In this document: piece by piece, positions 47,462 to 55,861 of the stretch | Numbering within the stretch: position 1 is the first letter of the stretch | Layout: every line of letters starts with the position of its first letter | NCBI GenBank assembly: GCA_034520725.1 | Contig: JAXHNH010000003.1 | Span: 124,001-188,000, forward strand | DNA length: 64,000 nucleotides | Source of the DNA: Gracilimonas sp034520725 | Lineage (GTDB): Bacteria; Bacteroidota; Rhodothermia; Balneolales; Balneolaceae | Direction: 5' to 3' | Program-made: the position numbers and the translations under genes | Notes under the pieces: generated by a model | What the model was told of the DNA's origin: nothing | Seen by the model: only the letters and a program-made list of their open reading frames with translations | Database searches by the model: none

Positions 47462-48169
47462 TCAGTTATTCTCTTTTTTAGCGGGTGATTGCAACAGATC
47501 CAGAAAGTCAGCCGAAGCATTTTCAAGTTCAAATATAGAACGGTTGATCTTACCAAGAAGAAAGTTGTAGAATCCATAAGCGATCAAACCAACAATAAGT
47601 CCGGCTGCGGTAGTGATCAGGGCTTCCCAGATACCCCCGGCCAGAACGCTTGGGTTTACATTACCCTGCAGTGATTGAATATCCATAAAGGCTTCGATCA
47701 TACCGGTCACAGTTCCTGTGAAACCCAGCAGTGGAGCGACACCGGCAATGGTTGCCAGCCAGTTCATGCGTTTCTCAAGGAAGAAGATCTCTTTCTTACC
47801 GGCGTTATCGATGGCATCTTCAATATCGCGTATCGGTCGGCCAAGGCGACGGATGCCGGCTTTAATGATACGGGAAATTGGCTTGTCGAATTCATCACAG
47901 TAATCCATTGCGTTCTTTGCTCCGCCTTTACCAGATTTGAGCATGTTTTCGATCGTACCTAAAAACCTTTCAGGTTCAACATGAGAGCGGTTCAGGGCCC
48001 TCCATCGCTCAACAATAACGTACATACCGATCATAAAAAGGATGGCGATTGGTATCATTAAAACGCCACCTTCAACGAGAAGGTCAAAGAATGAGGTGGT
48101 TTCTTCCTGCATAGCCATCAGGGAGTCAACGGCAGTTGTATCCTGCAAAAATATCAATAAAGGGTGCAT
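47462..48169 (-). CDS. exbB: ExbB/TolQ/MotA-family proton channel protein
   Basis: A 235-aa inner-membrane protein with three helices: ~32-52, ~125-150 (NWLATIAGVAPLLGFTGTVTGMIEAF) and ~170-195 (LAGGIWEALITTAAGLIVGLIAYGFYNFL). The GIWEALITTAAGLIV run is the ExbB signature in the third helix with the pore Thr residues. First gene of exbB-exbD-tonB, 17 bases after the SPOR/HU gene. Confidence 0.93.
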   Translation of the reverse strand: MHPLLIFLQDTTAVDSLMAMQEETTSFFDLLVEGGVLMIPIAILFMIGMYVIVERWRALNRSHVEPERFLGTIENMLKSGKGGAKNAMDYCDEFDKPISRIIKAGIRRLGRPIRDIEDAIDNAGKKEIFFLEKRMNWLATIAGVAPLLGFTGTVTGMIEAFMDIQSLQGNVNPSVLAGGIWEALITTAAGLIVGLIAYGFYNFLLGKINRSIFELENASADFLDLLQSPAKKENN

Positions 48170-48186
48170 GTAGATGATCTTTTGAT

Positions 48187-49815
48187 TTACTGAATTTGAG
48201 TTACGAAATAATTGTCTGTAAATGGATCGCCAAGATCCTCAGCTGCCAGGGCTGCATCGCGCATGGTTTCGAACTGTCCTAAACTAACTCTCCAAAGTGT
48301 TCCATATTGCTGATGCGGGATGGAAGCTAAAATGACGCGGTAGCCCTGATCTGACAGTTCAGTAACCTTGGCACGGGCATTATCCTCGTTAGTCAGTGAA
48401 TATACAGCGATCGTGTAACCATCATTGGCAGCTTCACTGAGCGAACCGGTCAGTCCATATGAGGCTTGGCCGGCAGTTGCTTGTTGTCCCTGTTGTGTAC
48501 CTGATACCTGAGTTTCAGGCTCTTGTTCCATACCAGTTGCAGATTGCTCGGTTTCTTGAACCGATGCTTCATCCTGAGGTTCTTCTTCCGTGGTCGTTTC
48601 AGGTGTTGACTCAGTGGTTCCTTGCATAGGCTCTGTAACTTCCGGGTTCGGAGCGGGTGGCGTTGTTTGAGTAGTTGCAGGAATCTCAGCTGGAGTAATT
48701 CCAGGGATGTTAATAACACCAAAGTAACCAAGGCCATAAAGGCCGCTGCCAAGCACAACTATAATGACGATTATGAGAAGTATAGCTGATTGACTTCCGG
48801 TTTTTTTCGTTTTTTGCGGACGCTTAAACGGTTTACGTTCCTTATGCTTTGCTTTCTCTTCTTTTTTAGTCTCTTTTTCCTTTTTAGACTTGTCTGAAGT
48901 AATATTCTTGATGACTGGTACAGGATCCACATCATCCTCACCTGTCTCCTCATCTATGGATGATGAAAGGGCTTCTTCCAGATCGTCATGCTCCTCGTTC
49001 TCATCATCTGAATACTCAAGATTGTCTTTTTGATCTTCGCCTTTTTCCTTTCCACTTAATCCTGCAAGTGAAGCAAAAGGGTCAGCGTGGTCTTCGTTAT
49101 CCTCATCAGTTTTAGACTCAGTATCTTCGTCTACTTCTCCTGAAAGTTCACGTTCGATCTCAGAGATTCGGTTCAGATCTTCATCTCCATCATCTTCCTG
49201 ATCGAAAACAGCTTTAAAATGTTCTTCTTCTTGTTCAGACTTTTCTTTGGGAGGATCACCCAAAAGACCGGAGAACATACTTTCATCCGAGTCATCTTTA
49301 TAGGTATCTATGCCCCATTTATCAGGACCGGGTTTTTCTTCAAGTTCTTCATCCGTTTCATCCTGCTCTTCCTCTTCATATCCAAATGGAGAATCACCTT
49401 CACTAACCTCTTCTTGCTCCTCTAATTCATCATCACTTTCAGCTTCCGATTTAGTCGTTGAAGCGGGTTCAGGTGTAGATTCTTCAGCTTCATCATCAAG
49501 CAAACCGGCAAAGGGATCATCCGTATCCTGAGCATCAGGTTCATCTACCATTCCGGCAGCATCATCCATCTCGATGGCTTCCATGCCAACGTATTTGTAG
49601 TTGATCTCTGTAGCAAGTTCATCGGCAGGTATAAATACCACATTATTACCGATTGCACTGAAAACCCCGAAGCCATCCACTTCATAAGCTTCACCTTCAT
49701 CGATAGCTTCATTGATCTCTTCAACGAGTTCAGCAAGCTGACTTTCTACCTTTTCTTTATCAATGCCTGAAGTTTCAACTAGCAGTTCTACAAGTTTTGA
49801 ATGATCTATATGCAT
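48187..49815 (-). CDS. HU-like N-terminal / SPOR C-terminal membrane protein
   Basis: A 542-aa protein. Residues ~1-75 resemble the HU-type domain seen in Bacteroidota (HSKLVELLVETSGIDKEKVESQL, VDGFGVFSAIGNNVVFIPADELA). Residues ~84-310 are a very acidic, disordered linker that contains repeated DPFAGLL / MFSGLL / DPFASL motifs. A basic stretch (~310-340) precedes a membrane helix at ~342-365, and the C-terminal SPOR domain at ~466-542 (YTIAVYSLTNEDNARAKVTELSDQGYRVILASIP) binds denuded peptidoglycan. It is predicted to have DNA or protein contact inside and septal peptidoglycan outside. It lies upstream of exbB. Confidence 0.85.
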   Translation of the reverse strand: MHIDHSKLVELLVETSGIDKEKVESQLAELVEEINEAIDEGEAYEVDGFGVFSAIGNNVVFIPADELATEINYKYVGMEAIEMDDAAGMVDEPDAQDTDDPFAGLLDDEAEESTPEPASTTKSEAESDDELEEQEEVSEGDSPFGYEEEEQDETDEELEEKPGPDKWGIDTYKDDSDESMFSGLLGDPPKEKSEQEEEHFKAVFDQEDDGDEDLNRISEIERELSGEVDEDTESKTDEDNEDHADPFASLAGLSGKEKGEDQKDNLEYSDDENEEHDDLEEALSSSIDEETGEDDVDPVPVIKNITSDKSKKEKETKKEEKAKHKERKPFKRPQKTKKTGSQSAILLIIVIIVVLGSGLYGLGYFGVINIPGITPAEIPATTQTTPPAPNPEVTEPMQGTTESTPETTTEEEPQDEASVQETEQSATGMEQEPETQVSGTQQGQQATAGQASYGLTGSLSEAANDGYTIAVYSLTNEDNARAKVTELSDQGYRVILASIPHQQYGTLWRVSLGQFETMRDAALAAEDLGDPFTDNYFVTQIQ

Positions 49816-49818
49816 AGC

Positions 49819-50016
49819 TTACCCTTTCTTAGCGGATGTGAATTCTACGGTATCTTTAGGAGGCAGCATCACATTTGTGCCATCAGCCCGCTTTTCCTGT
49901 TTTTGATTGTGGTGAACCGGTTTGAAAGAGCCAAGTCCATCTACTTCAACAGAATTTTTCATTATGATCTGATCCCGTATTACAATACCCAAAGCTTCTA
50001 AAAAATTGTCCGTCAT
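49819..50016 (-). CDS. Small HU-like protein, 65 aa
   Basis: Reads TDNFLEALGIVIRDQIIMKNSVEVDGLGSFKPVHHNQKQEKRADGTNVMLPPKDTVEFTSAKKG. VEVDGLGSFKP and the PPKDTVEFTSA ending match the HU-type core (beta arm region and the C-terminal PxxxVxF), here with a short N-terminal helix. It begins three bases before the SPOR/HU gene, whose own N terminus has the same fold, and may pair with it. Confidence 0.8.
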   Translation of the reverse strand: MTDNFLEALGIVIRDQIIMKNSVEVDGLGSFKPVHHNQKQEKRADGTNVMLPPKDTVEFTSAKKG

Positions 50017-50022
50017 AAGAGA

Positions 50023-51741
50023 TTATAGTTTTATGGTTATACCTCCAAAGATCTGAAAAGGGCGTTCCTGATAGCCATTCCAAACCTCGTATTCCTGTCC
50101 TGTGATGTTCAACAATTTGGCGAAAACGCCGAACCTGTCGTTGACCTGATATTCGGCACCTGCGTTAAGTAATGCAAATGCTTTTAATTCGGTACCGGTT
50201 TCGGGGGATTGTCTTTTTCCAAGGTACTCCGCCGAGGTATTCAATGTCAGGTCTTTAACCGGTTTAAAGGATAGGGCCCCTTCCAGGCCGATTTTTTCTT
50301 CATACGGAATGTTGCCGCCGGCAGAAAGCTTGGGGCTGCGTGCATAAACTTTAGCATTAGCCCAAAACTTTTCAGGTACCAATTGTTGATTTGCTCCAGC
50401 ATAAACCTCAAAAATGTTCGCGTCTCCATACACCAAAGAATAAAATCCGGGTGTATCATTTGGTGCTAAAAGCGACCGTTGATAATAAGCGTAATTTTGT
50501 GTGTGAGTATAGTTCACCCCACCAAAAATCCTGTTACCACTAAACAGCTGAAAGTTAGCTTGTGCCCCGGCACCAACATCGTAAGAATATCTTATCAGAT
50601 TATCCGCGGAAAGAAATCGATTGTACTGATGGTGTTCCTGTAGAGTTTTCAGCTCAGGGCGGCCAAACGCCGTTCCGGTTACAGATAGCCGTTCATTTAA
50701 ATAGTGAATAATTTCTACTTCAGGACTTAGCATCACTTTACTGTCAACAGCGTCGGTGATATAGCTGACACCCCCTTTGGCTTTGATCCGGGTTGAGAAG
50801 TTAAATAACCTTTCATAGGTAACGGCTGCTTCGGCATTCATCCAGGTTTCGGAATTAAATGATTCAGCAGAATAGGATGCTGATTCCAAATTTCCGGTGA
50901 TCTTGAAAGTTTCATAGATCTTTTGTCCCGGCCAGTAATAAGAAAACGAAAGATGGCCAACTTTCTCATCAGTTTCACCACTAAGAGCCGTTGAACCGGC
51001 TTCTAATGTGGTGTTGAACATGTTGCCGCCTAATGTTAGATCCCACCCATTCAGTGTATTCCTAACTTTTTGAAGGCGTAATTGTCCATTGAAACCGTAA
51101 TAATCTTTAGAGGCCGTTTCCCCGATCTGACTCTGAATAGTTGGATCATCAATGTTGTAAAGGTCATTAAAGTCACTAATAGCTCCAATATCCAATGATA
51201 GTCGCATATCGTTTTGAAGCTTGTTGATGTAACCGGCATTGGCATCCAGGTAACGGAAAGAACTTTCTGGGCCATCAAGGTGACCCGTTGAACCTCGCAT
51301 ATTCATATTTCCTGTAACGGCACTATTATCACTGAGAGCATGGTAGCCGTAAGCATTTACATCCGGGGACAAATAGCTACCCAAAGCAGCCCGAACATAC
51401 CCGTTCATGCGTTCAGGGTCTCGCAAAATATACCGCGTGGGAGGTTCCGGTCGCCCAAGTTGGGTTACGGAAATATCGGCAACAGCTTCTTCCCGGGTTT
51501 CAATAAACGGAATTCGATTGGGATCGATCTGAAATACACGTGGTTTTGGGTTGAACCCTAGAATAGGCTGACGTCTCAATCCTGGAAAGCGAGCCTTAAA
51601 CTCGCTTCGGATTTCAATATCCTGTGGATTTATTTCCGGCAACAATGAGTTATCTGCACCAACCTGACGGTCTTGTGCAAAGGTAATAGCCGGTAATAAA
51701 CATGCAATAAGTAGAAAAAATGTAAGTGTTTTACTCATCAT
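50023..51741 (-). CDS. TonB-receptor-like outer-membrane beta-barrel protein
   Basis: The ATG at 51739-51741 is chosen because the signal peptide MMSKTLTFFLLIACLLPAIT follows it; the frame is open 39 codons further up but without sense. About 572 aa, with no obvious plug domain: residues ~20-110 contain FKARFPGLRRQPILGFNPKP and GRPEPP; the rest is barrel (NGQLRLQKVRNTLNGWDLTLGG, DRFGVFAKLLNITGQEYEVW). The last strand ends FGGITIKL, a TonB-receptor-style terminus. Function may be a TonB-independent barrel fed by the TonB module beside it. Confidence 0.75.
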   Translation of the reverse strand: MMSKTLTFFLLIACLLPAITFAQDRQVGADNSLLPEINPQDIEIRSEFKARFPGLRRQPILGFNPKPRVFQIDPNRIPFIETREEAVADISVTQLGRPEPPTRYILRDPERMNGYVRAALGSYLSPDVNAYGYHALSDNSAVTGNMNMRGSTGHLDGPESSFRYLDANAGYINKLQNDMRLSLDIGAISDFNDLYNIDDPTIQSQIGETASKDYYGFNGQLRLQKVRNTLNGWDLTLGGNMFNTTLEAGSTALSGETDEKVGHLSFSYYWPGQKIYETFKITGNLESASYSAESFNSETWMNAEAAVTYERLFNFSTRIKAKGGVSYITDAVDSKVMLSPEVEIIHYLNERLSVTGTAFGRPELKTLQEHHQYNRFLSADNLIRYSYDVGAGAQANFQLFSGNRIFGGVNYTHTQNYAYYQRSLLAPNDTPGFYSLVYGDANIFEVYAGANQQLVPEKFWANAKVYARSPKLSAGGNIPYEEKIGLEGALSFKPVKDLTLNTSAEYLGKRQSPETGTELKAFALLNAGAEYQVNDRFGVFAKLLNITGQEYEVWNGYQERPFQIFGGITIKL

Positions 51742-51870
51742 AGAATTGCGTTTCCTGAATGTACTAAAAATTGAGAGAAGGTTTAAGGCTTTGGTAACGA
51801 AAAAGATGTACCGCAAATATAACTCCGATGTTCCGGAAGGAAGCCTCACAACCCTCATATGCGAAGATCA

Positions 51871-52980
51871 TCAAGAACGATCGAGCATTCGGTTAAGTGC
51901 AAGAACGGCATTGTCAGTAATTTCTTTAGGTACCGTTATTTGATTTACAACCTCACCTTGTTCAAGCTTTTCTAATGACCATAGTAAATGCGGCAAATCG
52001 ATCCTGTTCATGGTCAGGCAGGGACACATGAAAGGATTCAGAGAAACGATCTCTTTATCAGGGTGTTCCTGTGCCAGGCGATTGACCAGGTTCATTTCTG
52101 TTCCAATAGCCCATTTAGAACCGGCAGGTGCATTTTCAATAGTGTTGATGATGAAGCTGGTTGAGCCATTAAGGTCTGATGCCTGAACCACATCAAAGGT
52201 ACATTCCGGGTGAACCAGGATCTGAAAATCGGGATCTTGTTTGCGAAGATTCTCAATATGCTTCACATTGAATTTTTCATGAACCGAGCAGTGGCCCTTC
52301 CAGAGAATTACGTTCACATTCCGGAGATCCCCTTCACATTCAAAGACTTTGTTCAATGGATCATACACGGCCATTTGATCCAAAGGAATACCGAGATCAA
52401 AAGCGGTATTCCTTCCCAGGTGCTGGTCCGGTAAAAACAAAATGCGCTCTTTTTGAGTGAATGCCCACTCCAGCATTTTTTTGGCGTTTGAAGAGGTAAC
52501 CGTGGCACCACCATGTTTGCCAACAAATCCTTTTATGGCAGCTGTGGAATTAACATAGGTCAGGGGTAAGATGGAATCTCCCCAGATATCCTGCATTTTC
52601 TTCCAGCCGGTTTCAGTCTGATCGATATCAGCCATATCTGCCATGGAACAGCCTGCGCGCAGGTCGGGAAGAATAACTTTTTGATCCGGTTTGGTAAGCA
52701 TATCCGCCGTTTCAGCCATAAAGTGCACGCCGCAAAAAACGATGTATTCCGCCTCCGGCATTGTAGAACAGATCCTGGCAAGTTTGAGGGAGTCGCCACG
52801 GGCATCCGAAAACTGAATGACCTCATCCTTTTGATAATGATGTCCGGGAATGAAAAGCCGATCCCTGAATTTGGCTTTGATCTCTTTTACCCTGCCTTCC
52901 ATTTCAGCCACAGATAATTCGCTGTAACGCTTAGGCAGGGAAACTTCTGATTCGATCTCTAACAGGTCTAAAACTTCCAT
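51871..52980 (-). CDS. nadA: Quinolinate synthase
   Basis: Joins iminoaspartate and dihydroxyacetone phosphate to make quinolinate for NAD. 369 aa, the longer class. Fe-S cluster ligands: Cys83 in VFCGVHFMAETAD, one in GHCSVHEKFN and one in NPFMCPCLTMNRI. Other signatures: IPGHHYQKDEVIQFSDARGDSL, VVTSSNA-like TVTSSNAKKMLEWA and PECTFDVVQASDLNGST. nadC is 116 bases away on the same strand. nadB is not in the window. Confidence 0.96.
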   Translation of the reverse strand: MEVLDLLEIESEVSLPKRYSELSVAEMEGRVKEIKAKFRDRLFIPGHHYQKDEVIQFSDARGDSLKLARICSTMPEAEYIVFCGVHFMAETADMLTKPDQKVILPDLRAGCSMADMADIDQTETGWKKMQDIWGDSILPLTYVNSTAAIKGFVGKHGGATVTSSNAKKMLEWAFTQKERILFLPDQHLGRNTAFDLGIPLDQMAVYDPLNKVFECEGDLRNVNVILWKGHCSVHEKFNVKHIENLRKQDPDFQILVHPECTFDVVQASDLNGSTSFIINTIENAPAGSKWAIGTEMNLVNRLAQEHPDKEIVSLNPFMCPCLTMNRIDLPHLLWSLEKLEQGEVVNQITVPKEITDNAVLALNRMLDRS

Positions 52981-53096
52981 AAACTTTTCAGATACTTTGA
53001 AAACAGCAAGTGTTTGGCAGCTATTTCAGGTCAATATTATGATCAGCATAAAAGATAAGAAATTTAACGCTGAATTCGTTCGGTTCTAACAGTCTT

Positions 53097-53927
53097 TTAC
53101 TGCAAGTTAAAACTAATATCGAGGGCTTTGACAGAATGTGTAAGCCAGCCGAGAGAGATGACATCTGCACCGCAGTTTTTATAGCTTCCGATATTTTGCG
53201 GGGTGATGCCTCCCGAAACCTCAACAATGGTCTCTTCAGGAATGAGCTTTCTAAGTTCTTTTACTTCTTCGGGGGAACGGTTATCAAGCATGATCACGTC
53301 TGCCTTAGTTGATACAGCTTCTTGAACCTGAGAACTGTTTTCGGTTTCCACTTCAATATTGACCATATGGCCACAGTGGTTTCGAGCCAATTCTACAGCC
53401 TTTGTAATACTTCCAGCCGCTTTGATGTGATTATCCTTGATAATGACACCATCGTCCAATCTAAAACGATGATTCTTGCCTCCACCACATCGCACGGCAT
53501 ATTTTTGTAGTGATCTGAGCCCCGGCAGTGTTTTGCGGGTATCTGTGACCGTGATGGAAGTGTCATCAAGTAGAGTAATCACTTCCTTCGCTGCAGTTGC
53601 AATTCCACTGAGGTGCTGGATCAGATTAAGGATCACCCTTTCGCCGGTCAGTAGTGCACGGACAGTCCCGGAAACCTCTGCGATCTTGTCACCTTTTTTA
53701 ACAGTATCCCCGTCATTTTTAAATAAAGTAACCTGAACATTTGGGTCTAGAATATGATAGCCTGTTTCGATGGACTGAAGTCCGGCCAGAACACCATCTG
53801 CATTTGCAGTATAAACTCCGGTTCCGGTGGCATCAGAAGAAAAAATGGACTCTGAGGTAAGATCACCCATTCCGATATCTTCGGTAAAGGCCTTTTCAAG
53901 GATATTTGTCAGCTCAAGTAGATTCAT
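53097..53927 (-). CDS. nadC: Nicotinate-nucleotide pyrophosphorylase (carboxylating)
   Basis: Turns quinolinate and PRPP into nicotinate mononucleotide, the step after NadA. 276 aa: EDIGMGDLTSESIF, GERVILNLIQHLSGIATAA, DTRKTLPGLRSLQKYAVRCGGGKNHRFRLDDGVIIKDNH (the catalytic Lys and Arg set), and IMLDNRSPEEVKELR with VSGGITPQNIGSY. Full length. nadA lies next, both on the minus strand, probably one operon for NAD synthesis. Confidence 0.96.
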   Translation of the reverse strand: MNLLELTNILEKAFTEDIGMGDLTSESIFSSDATGTGVYTANADGVLAGLQSIETGYHILDPNVQVTLFKNDGDTVKKGDKIAEVSGTVRALLTGERVILNLIQHLSGIATAAKEVITLLDDTSITVTDTRKTLPGLRSLQKYAVRCGGGKNHRFRLDDGVIIKDNHIKAAGSITKAVELARNHCGHMVNIEVETENSSQVQEAVSTKADVIMLDNRSPEEVKELRKLIPEETIVEVSGGITPQNIGSYKNCGADVISLGWLTHSVKALDISFNLQ

Positions 53928-53954
53928 TGTTATGATTGGGGTGTTTTATTTGTC

Positions 53955-53962
53955 TATTTTTG
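53955..53962 (+). promoter_or_regulatory. Candidate TAnnTTTG promoter element for the cysteine desulfurase gene
   Basis: TATTTTTG lies 45 bases before the ATG at 54007, between divergent nadC and the desulfurase gene. The match to the minus-7 consensus is complete, but no convincing minus-33 element is seen. Confidence 0.35.
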
Positions 53963-54006
53963 AGGCTTATGAAGATACCTTTTTTTAATCTCAAGAGCGA
54001 TCATAG

Positions 54007-55161
54007 ATGATCTACCTGGACCATGCGGCAACAACACCAATGAGCGACAAAGCTCTGGAAGTATATGTGAATGTTGCCAAGCACTACTTTGGCAATGCAA
54101 ACAGTTTGCATGATGAAGGCTCTGCTGCGAAACAAATTCTCGAGGCTTCTGCAAAGACCATTGCCACAACGCTGAATGCCCGGCCGCAGGATGTATTTTT
54201 TACATCGGGAGCAACAGAGGGAAACTTCCTGGCGATCAACTCCTTGTTAAAGGCAGCAGAGGGAAATCACATTATTACATCTCAGATCGAACATTCGTCG
54301 ATCCATAACGTGTTTCTGAAATTAGAGGATGAAGGCTATGAGGTAACCCGGCTATCCGTAGATGAAAAAGGCAGGGTCGATCTCGGGGAGCTCAAAAGCT
54401 CGATCAAAAAGGAAACGGCTTTGGTGTCTATTCAACACGTGAATTCTGAGATCGGTACGATCCAGGATATTCAAAAAATTGGTGCTTTTTTACAGAAAGA
54501 AGGCATTTTATTTCACAGTGATTGCGTGCAAAGCTACGGCCGGGTACCGCTGGATTCGCAAGCCCTTAATGTAGATGCGATCACTGTTTCATCTCATAAA
54601 ATATATGGTCCAAAGGGTGTCGGCGCAGTTTGGATAAACCCCGGTGTCGATCGAAAACCCGTTATTCCATATCCGGATAAGCCGGGAGTGCTGAGGCCTG
54701 GAACAGATGATGTGCCTTCCATCGCGGCTTTTGCAACGGCAGCAAAGATCATCAACTCTGAGAAAGATTCTGAGCAAGACCGCATCAAAAACCTAAGGGA
54801 AAAACTGATCGATGAGATCAGAAATTTAAATTTCGAAGTGAGTGTTGAGGGTAATACAAGGAATAGCGTACCAAATATATTGGGTCTTCGATTTCCCGGA
54901 ATGGAAGGGCAGTTTTTGATGCTGGAGTGCAATCAGGCCGGTTTAGCAGTTTCTACGGGGAGTGCTTGTCAGGTCGGTTCAGAAAAACCTAACAAAACAA
55001 TGATGGCTTTAGGAAAAAGTGAACAAGAAGCGAGGGAGTTTATACGTTTATCTTTAGGAAAAGGAAACGATGTCAGTCAAATTCCACAGATAATTGAGAA
55101 AATGAGTGGTATCTTGACGCGACATTTCGATAAAGTAAATTACTACAGAACGAAAGGATAA
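54007..55161 (+). CDS. Cysteine desulfurase (NifS/IscS type)
   Basis: PLP enzyme taking sulfur from cysteine for Fe-S clusters and thio-cofactors. 384 aa: MIYLDHAATTPMSDKALEVY, HNSIEHSSI-like SQIEHSSIHNVF, SSHKIYGPKGVGAVWI with the PLP Lys198, and Cys321 in STGSACQVGSEKPN that receives the sulfur. Its position beside nadA, which needs a 4Fe-4S cluster, is suggestive. Four bases separate it from the thioredoxin-like gene, so they are in one operon. Not obviously NadA-specific. Confidence 0.94.
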   Translation: MIYLDHAATTPMSDKALEVYVNVAKHYFGNANSLHDEGSAAKQILEASAKTIATTLNARPQDVFFTSGATEGNFLAINSLLKAAEGNHIITSQIEHSSIHNVFLKLEDEGYEVTRLSVDEKGRVDLGELKSSIKKETALVSIQHVNSEIGTIQDIQKIGAFLQKEGILFHSDCVQSYGRVPLDSQALNVDAITVSSHKIYGPKGVGAVWINPGVDRKPVIPYPDKPGVLRPGTDDVPSIAAFATAAKIINSEKDSEQDRIKNLREKLIDEIRNLNFEVSVEGNTRNSVPNILGLRFPGMEGQFLMLECNQAGLAVSTGSACQVGSEKPNKTMMALGKSEQEAREFIRLSLGKGNDVSQIPQIIEKMSGILTRHFDKVNYYRTKG

Positions 55162-55165
55162 GGAC

Positions 55166-55729
55166 ATGAAAAGAGGTTTATTTTTACTCACGGTTTTCGC
55201 GCTATTGTTTAATGGTTCATTGTTTGCACAGAACAGCCAAGCCGGAGAAGCAAGGATCAATATCGTTAAGTACAGCGATTATCAGTGCCCCGCCTGTAAA
55301 TACTATGTGTCCATTGAAGAGGAATTAAAAGAAGCATATGGTGATGATATCTCCATCACAACCAAACATTTCCCGCTTAATATGCACGAATTTGCTCAAT
55401 TAGCATCACGTGCGGCAGAGGCGGCCCGCGTACAGGGAAAGTATCAGGAAATGCATGATATGATTTTTACCGGACAGGAACAGTGGGCACGTGGAAATGC
55501 TGAAGCTATGTTCATCGGATTCGCAAATAGCCTGGATCTGGATATGGAAAAATTTCGGTCTGATCTGAATTCTGCTGATATGCAACGAATTGTAATGGCA
55601 GACAAGAGAGAAGGCATGCGCCTCAACGTAAATTCAACTCCCACTTTCTACATCAATGGAGAAAAAGTAGAGCAAAACCCACGAACCTTTGAAGAATTCA
55701 AAGCATTGGTTGAGAGTTACATGAATTAA
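55166..55729 (+). CDS. DsbA-like thioredoxin-fold protein, exported
   Basis: 187 aa with signal peptide (MKRGLFLLTVFALLFNGSLF, cleaved after AQ). The active site is Cys41-Pro-Ala-Cys44 in YSDYQCPACKYY, and cis-proline follows in NSTPTFYINGEKV. The layout, with helical insert, is that of the DsbA/BdbD group that makes disulfides in secreted proteins; substrates may include Cys-rich lipoproteins in this window. A terminator follows 20 bases after the stop. Confidence 0.9.
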   Translation: MKRGLFLLTVFALLFNGSLFAQNSQAGEARINIVKYSDYQCPACKYYVSIEEELKEAYGDDISITTKHFPLNMHEFAQLASRAAEAARVQGKYQEMHDMIFTGQEQWARGNAEAMFIGFANSLDLDMEKFRSDLNSADMQRIVMADKREGMRLNVNSTPTFYINGEKVEQNPRTFEEFKALVESYMN

Positions 55730-55748
55730 TAGCAGCACTGGAAATTTT

Positions 55749-55780
55749 AAAGGGACATCAGAAATGTTGTCCCTTTTTTT
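55749..55780 (+). terminator. Rho-independent terminator after the DsbA-like gene
   Basis: AAAGGGACA (55749-55757) pairs perfectly with TGTCCCTTT (55768-55776), followed by a T run to 55780. It ends the desulfurase/DsbA operon and isolates it from argS, which has its own promoter. Confidence 0.88.
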
Positions 55781-55828
55781 GTGCTGTAGAATTTATAAAG
55801 GAAGCTGATTCATAGTCTGTTTTTGTCT

Positions 55829-55836
55829 TATCTTTG
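55829..55836 (+). promoter_or_regulatory. Candidate promoter of argS
   Basis: TATCTTTG, a full match to TAnnTTTG, lies 25 bases before the ATG at 55862 and after the terminator at 55749-55780, as expected for an independent transcript start. Confidence 0.5.
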
Positions 55837-55861
55837 TACAAATTCGAAATCTAGATTTACC

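Noticed and set aside
48450..49531. Several antisense or alternate-frame open stretches within the SPOR/HU gene
   Set aside because: They arise from the biased acidic codons of the linker, give Lys/Leu- or Ser-rich low-complexity products and have no ribosome sites.
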